NCBI GenBank assembly: GCA_018820745.1
Contig: JAHJNP010000022.1
Coordinates: 1 to 7,642, forward strand
Source of the DNA: Gammaproteobacteria bacterium
GTDB taxonomy: Bacteria > Pseudomonadota > Gammaproteobacteria > Burkholderiales > Thiobacillaceae
DNA: 7,642 bases
Reading direction: 5' to 3'
The notes beneath the pieces are model-generated. The model saw only the letters and a program-made list of their open reading frames with translations. It was not told where the DNA came from and made no database searches. The position numbers were made by a program, and so were the translations under genes. Shown here piece by piece: positions 5,519 to 7,642 of the stretch (its first letter is position 1; every line of letters begins with the position of its first letter).

Positions 5519-6688
5519 TCAGAACGTGTAGCTGTACATCAGTTGCCAGTTCACCTGACTGTGCTCGATGGTCATGCCGCCGTTACCGCCAGGCGGTGTG
5601 GGGCCGGTTCCCGTCACCGACACTTCCGGCGCATAGCTCAGGCCGAAATTGAGCTCGGACTGCATGCTGAACGCGTAGCCGAAGCCCACCGTGTAGTGGT
5701 CTTCCATGATCGCCGGCCACAGGTAGTTGACGTTCTGATCCGGGATCGGATTCTTGCCGTGGTTGTAGCCGATGCGACCGGTGAAGGCATCGCTGAACTG
5801 GTAGGCCAGGCCCAGCGACAGCACGATCTGGTCGTCCCAGTCCTGCGTGAACGGCGCGACGACCATGCCATTCTGGTAAATGGTCACCGTATTCATGCTG
5901 CTGCCCCACATCACGTCCTTGATGTCGGCCGCGACCATCAGGCGCTCGTTCGCCTGCCAGGCCAGGCCGAGGCCGAGCATGGCCGGCATGTCGAAGCCTT
6001 CCACCCTGTAGCCGCCGCCCTTGAGGTCGGGCAGGTTGCCGGCCGTCTGGTAGACGCCGCCGACGGTCAGCGCATCGTCGAGCTTGTAGGTGAAGCCGAG
6101 CTTGGCCGCCAGGCTGTAGCCCTTGGCTTTGCCGGTGAAGTCGCTGTCGTCCTTGAAATTGATGTCCTTGGTTCCGTCTGCATTGAGATCGGCCACCAGA
6201 TCCATCCCGCCCCACACGACGTCGACGCTGCCGCCCACGTTGAGACGGTCATTGACGCTGTAGGCGAGCGGGAAGATCACCCGCCCCACGCCCACCTGCG
6301 CCATGTCCCCGCTGGCGTACTCGGTGCCCATCCCGCCCTGGCCGTAGATTCCCACACCGTAGGCCAGCTTGCCCTGCTTCTTCACATAGCCGATGGCGGG
6401 CATGTAGAAGGCATCAGCCCGGGACTTGCCCAAGCCCATGGAGGGCTCCACGTCCGGGCCAACGAAGCCCAGCATCACGTCGAGCCGGCTGCCGTTCGCC
6501 ATCAGGCCCAGCGTGGCCGGGTTGTTCGCCAGCGCGGCGGTGCCGTTGTCATAGGCCATGGCAGCGCCGCCCATGCCTGTGGCGATCGGGCCGTAAGCCT
6601 CCATCACCATACCGTTGGTAGCCATGGCCAGGCTGGGCACAGCCAGTCCCACCGCGGCAAGCGTGGCCGCGAGTTTGTTCAGTTGCAT
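5519..6688 (-). CDS. OmpP1/FadL-family outer-membrane transporter
   Basis: A 389-residue beta-barrel of the FadL/TodX family, which lets long-chain fatty acids or other hydrophobic compounds cross the outer membrane. The signal peptide is residues 1-23 (SLAMA before Thr24). The mature N-terminus NGMVMEAYGPIATGMGGA, then NNPATLGL (NPA at 56-58), corresponds to the family plug/hatch region. Alternating strands with aromatic residues follow, and the protein ends YSYTF, with the terminal Phe typical of barrel assembly. It is shorter than E. coli FadL (about 446), so the substrate is uncertain. Residues 167-175 (DLNADGTKD) form a DxNxDGxxD calcium-type loop, probably in a surface turn. The ribosome site AGGAG lies about eight bases before the ATG. 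Divergent from the gene at 6996 and convergent with the EF-hand operon. Confidence 0.87.
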   Translation of the reverse strand: MQLNKLAATLAAVGLAVPSLAMATNGMVMEAYGPIATGMGGAAMAYDNGTAALANNPATLGLMANGSRLDVMLGFVGPDVEPSMGLGKSRADAFYMPAIGYVKKQGKLAYGVGIYGQGGMGTEYASGDMAQVGVGRVIFPLAYSVNDRLNVGGSVDVVWGGMDLVADLNADGTKDINFKDDSDFTGKAKGYSLAAKLGFTYKLDDALTVGGVYQTAGNLPDLKGGGYRVEGFDMPAMLGLGLAWQANERLMVAADIKDVMWGSSMNTVTIYQNGMVVAPFTQDWDDQIVLSLGLAYQFSDAFTGRIGYNHGKNPIPDQNVNYLWPAIMEDHYTVGFGYAFSMQSELNFGLSYAPEVSVTGTGPTPPGGNGGMTIEHSQVNWQLMYSYTF

Positions 6689-6727
6689 CAGGGGGTCTCC
6701 TACGACGCGGATTGCTTAAGAAAAACG

Positions 6728-6740
6728 TTAAATTTTAACT
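6728..6740. promoter_or_regulatory. Palindrome GTTAAA-T-TTTAAC in the porin promoter
   Basis: A perfect inverted repeat with 6-bp arms about one central base, roughly 40-52 bases upstream of the porin start codon. It overlaps the best -10-like sequence on the minus strand, so a repressor operator is plausible. It does not look like the known E. coli FadR site or the Pseudomonas PsrA site. Confidence 0.4.
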
Positions 6741-6871
6741 TGCTTACATACGGGACTGACGTTTGCCCTGTTTTCACTTGAAAGCACAGGGCACAGGCGA
6801 ATAAAGAGGGATTACCGCTTGTCCACCCGAGTGGATCGGCAGGTCTGGGCAAAACATGAGCCCCATCACGC

Positions 6872-6896
6872 TTACATAGCGTTACATCCTGTTACC
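6872..6896 (+). repeat. TTACA direct repeats with 10-bp period
   Basis: TTACATAGCG, TTACATCCTG and TTACC start at 6872, 6882 and 6892, exactly 10 bases apart; a further TTACA is at 6914. Helical-turn direct repeats are the usual binding pattern of OmpR-family response regulators. The segment TACATAGCGTTACA resembles the enteric RstA box TACATNTNGTTACA with one mismatch. It lies about 100-124 bases before the ATG at 6996, at about -68 to -44 from a possible start near 6940. Confidence 0.5.
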
Positions 6897-6995
6897 CGCA
6901 CCGAACATGCCGCTTACACGGCGCCCCTACAGTGCAGTTGTCCGCTGACGAAACGAAGCAGCAGCGACATCCCACCACTGAAAAGGAGCGACACC

Positions 6996-7409
6996 ATGAA
7001 AAGCAATCTGTTGAATAAAACCTTCGGCGTTCTGGCACTGGGGATCATGGGCCTGGCGGCAACCGGCGCCCAGGCTGCCTGGGGCCAGGGCGGCCAGGGC
7101 CACAAGCAGGTTTACCAGCAAAGCAGGGCGTATAGCCAGCAGGTCAACGCACGCCAGGATCGCCAGGTGCAGCGCATCCGCGCCGGAAAGCGTGCGGGCC
7201 AGCTGACCCGCTTCGAATTCCGCGAATTGATGCAGCAGCAACGCAACATTCGCGCCATGGAACAGCATTTCCGCGCCGATGGCCGGATTGATGCACGCGA
7301 ATTCAAGCGCCTCGATCGCGCGCTTGACGTGGCGGATCGCAGGATCCGGACAGAAAAGCATGACCGCCAGGCACGCCAGGCTTACGGGCAAACGTCCTGG
7401 CTCAACTAA
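6996..7409 (+). CDS. Secreted Arg/Gln-rich helical protein, function unknown
   Basis: A 137-residue exported protein. The signal peptide MKSNLLNKTFGVLALGIMG continues to about residue 26 (ATGAQA before Ala-Trp-Gly). After a Gly/Gln linker the rest is strongly basic and helical: QVNARQDRQVQRIRAGKRAG, then two similar units, GQLTRFEFREL and GRIDAREFKRL, 28 residues apart, then RALDVADRRI and KHDRQARQAYG. Small proteins of this pattern (ADG.I..RE..RL..L...SR.I...KHD) are common in proteobacteria as hypothetical periplasmic proteins; I know no assigned function. Each unit recalls the second half of an EF-hand (Gly, Ile/Leu, Glu-Phe) without the first acidic ligands. AGGAG (6984-6988) sits seven bases before the ATG; an upstream GTG/ATG extension would bury the signal peptide. 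Likely a single-gene unit. Confidence 0.8.
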   Translation: MKSNLLNKTFGVLALGIMGLAATGAQAAWGQGGQGHKQVYQQSRAYSQQVNARQDRQVQRIRAGKRAGQLTRFEFRELMQQQRNIRAMEQHFRADGRIDAREFKRLDRALDVADRRIRTEKHDRQARQAYGQTSWLN

Positions 7410-7491
7410 GCCTGCCCGGCCGGACGCGGGAAGTGGCGCTTCCACCGCAGCTGATCCGCCGCTGCCCCAAGGCCGGAGGCGCCAAGCCTGC

Positions 7492-7497
7492 TAAAAT
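7492..7497 (+). promoter_or_regulatory. Possible -10 element of hemE
   Basis: TAAAAT, 26 bases before the hemE ATG, is a good -10 match, but I see no -35 at 16-18 bases upstream. It would give a leader of about 20 bases. Weak evidence. Confidence 0.28.
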
Positions 7498-7523
7498 GCC
7501 GGTTTTGCGTCCCGGCCTGCCCC

Positions 7524-7642
7524 ATGTCTGCCCTCAAGAACGATACCTTCCTGCGTGCGCTGCAGCGCCAACCCACTGAATACACGCCGATGTGGCTGAT
7601 GCGCCAGGCCGGCCGCTACCTGCCGGAATACAACGCGACCCG
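7524..7642 (+). CDS. hemE: Uroporphyrinogen decarboxylase, N-terminal end (partial)
   Basis: Cytoplasmic enzyme that removes four carboxyl groups from uroporphyrinogen III to give coproporphyrinogen III in haem synthesis. The window holds the first 39 codons and two bases. [17 protein letters not shown], then [19 protein letters not shown], is the highly conserved HemE N-terminus; the [11 protein letters not shown] motif contains the conserved arginines of the substrate pocket. The ATG at 7524 is chosen because the protein start aligns with known family starts; no Shine-Dalgarno is visible in the C-rich bases before it. It follows the secreted-protein gene by 114 bases and is probably transcribed separately. 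Confidence 0.95.
   Translation, partial: MSALKNDTFLRALQRQPTEYTPMWLMRQAGRYLPEYNAT

Larger units (their letters stand above)
6689..6995. other. Divergent intergenic region, porin and secreted protein
   Basis: This stretch of 307 bases drives two divergent genes. It holds an A/T-rich palindrome near the porin side (6728-6740), a 10-bp direct-repeat array near the other gene (6872-6896) and the two ribosome sites. No sigma-54 element and no GlrR-type dyad are present. For the porin, TAAAAT within the palindrome on the minus strand resembles a -10 but has no good -35. For the gene at 6996, TACAGT (6928-6933) is a weak -10 candidate, fitting an activator-dependent promoter. Confidence 0.5.

Noticed and set aside
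5543..6781. Long plus-strand open frame opposite the porin gene
   Set aside because: His/Ala-rich low-complexity product and antisense to a clear FadL-family gene; a codon-bias artefact.
6820..6837. TGTC-N10-GATC as a possible GlrR site
   Set aside because: Right arm matches only two of four bases and no -24/-12 element follows.
7426..7448. Small hairpin GGAAG...CTTCC after the secreted-protein gene
   Set aside because: Five-base stem with no T-run; too weak to call a terminator.

Overview
The window is GC-rich, tightly packed chromosomal DNA, most likely from a betaproteobacterium. The evidence is the hemE start, the gltD tail next to a glrK-qseG-glrR (qseEGF) cluster, and the codon and protein style. 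This assignment comes from protein resemblance only; genus is not resolved (a Thiobacillus-like lineage would fit).

Layout, left to right: the C-terminal end of gltD (glutamate synthase small subunit); a GC-rich hairpin; then glrK (sensor kinase), qseG (outer-membrane lipoprotein) and glrR (sigma-54-dependent response regulator), all on the plus strand and closely linked. After glrR come a one-gene unit for a DUF1328 small membrane protein with its own terminator, and a three-gene unit: an EF-hand secreted protein, an EF-hand protein fused to a BON domain, and a small lipoprotein. A hairpin terminator separates these from a convergent minus-strand FadL/OmpP1-family porin gene. A 307-base divergent intergenic region with a palindrome and a 10-bp-period direct repeat array leads to a small secreted Arg/Gln-rich protein and the start of hemE.

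The main discovery is regulatory. Both units downstream of glrR carry a -24/-12 (sigma-54) promoter, TGGCACG-N4-CTGCT and TGGCACG-N4-TCGCT, each with the exact GG-to-GC spacing. Upstream of each lie dyads matching the enterobacterial GlrR site TGTC-N10-GACA: one 7/8 match before the DUF1328 gene, and one perfect plus one 7/8 match before the EF-hand operon. All three share the longer core GTCG-N8-CGAC. The GlrR C-terminal recognition helix is almost identical to the E. coli one as I recall it, so the same operator is plausible. The inference is a self-contained local regulon: an envelope-sensing GlrK/QseG/GlrR system beside its own sigma-54 target genes, which encode small inner-membrane, periplasmic calcium-binding, BON and lipoprotein products. 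I do not know this target set to be described.

A second theme is calcium-type loops: four EF-hand loops in two tandem paralogues, a DxNxDGxxD loop in the FadL-like porin, and degenerate EF-like repeats in the protein encoded before hemE.
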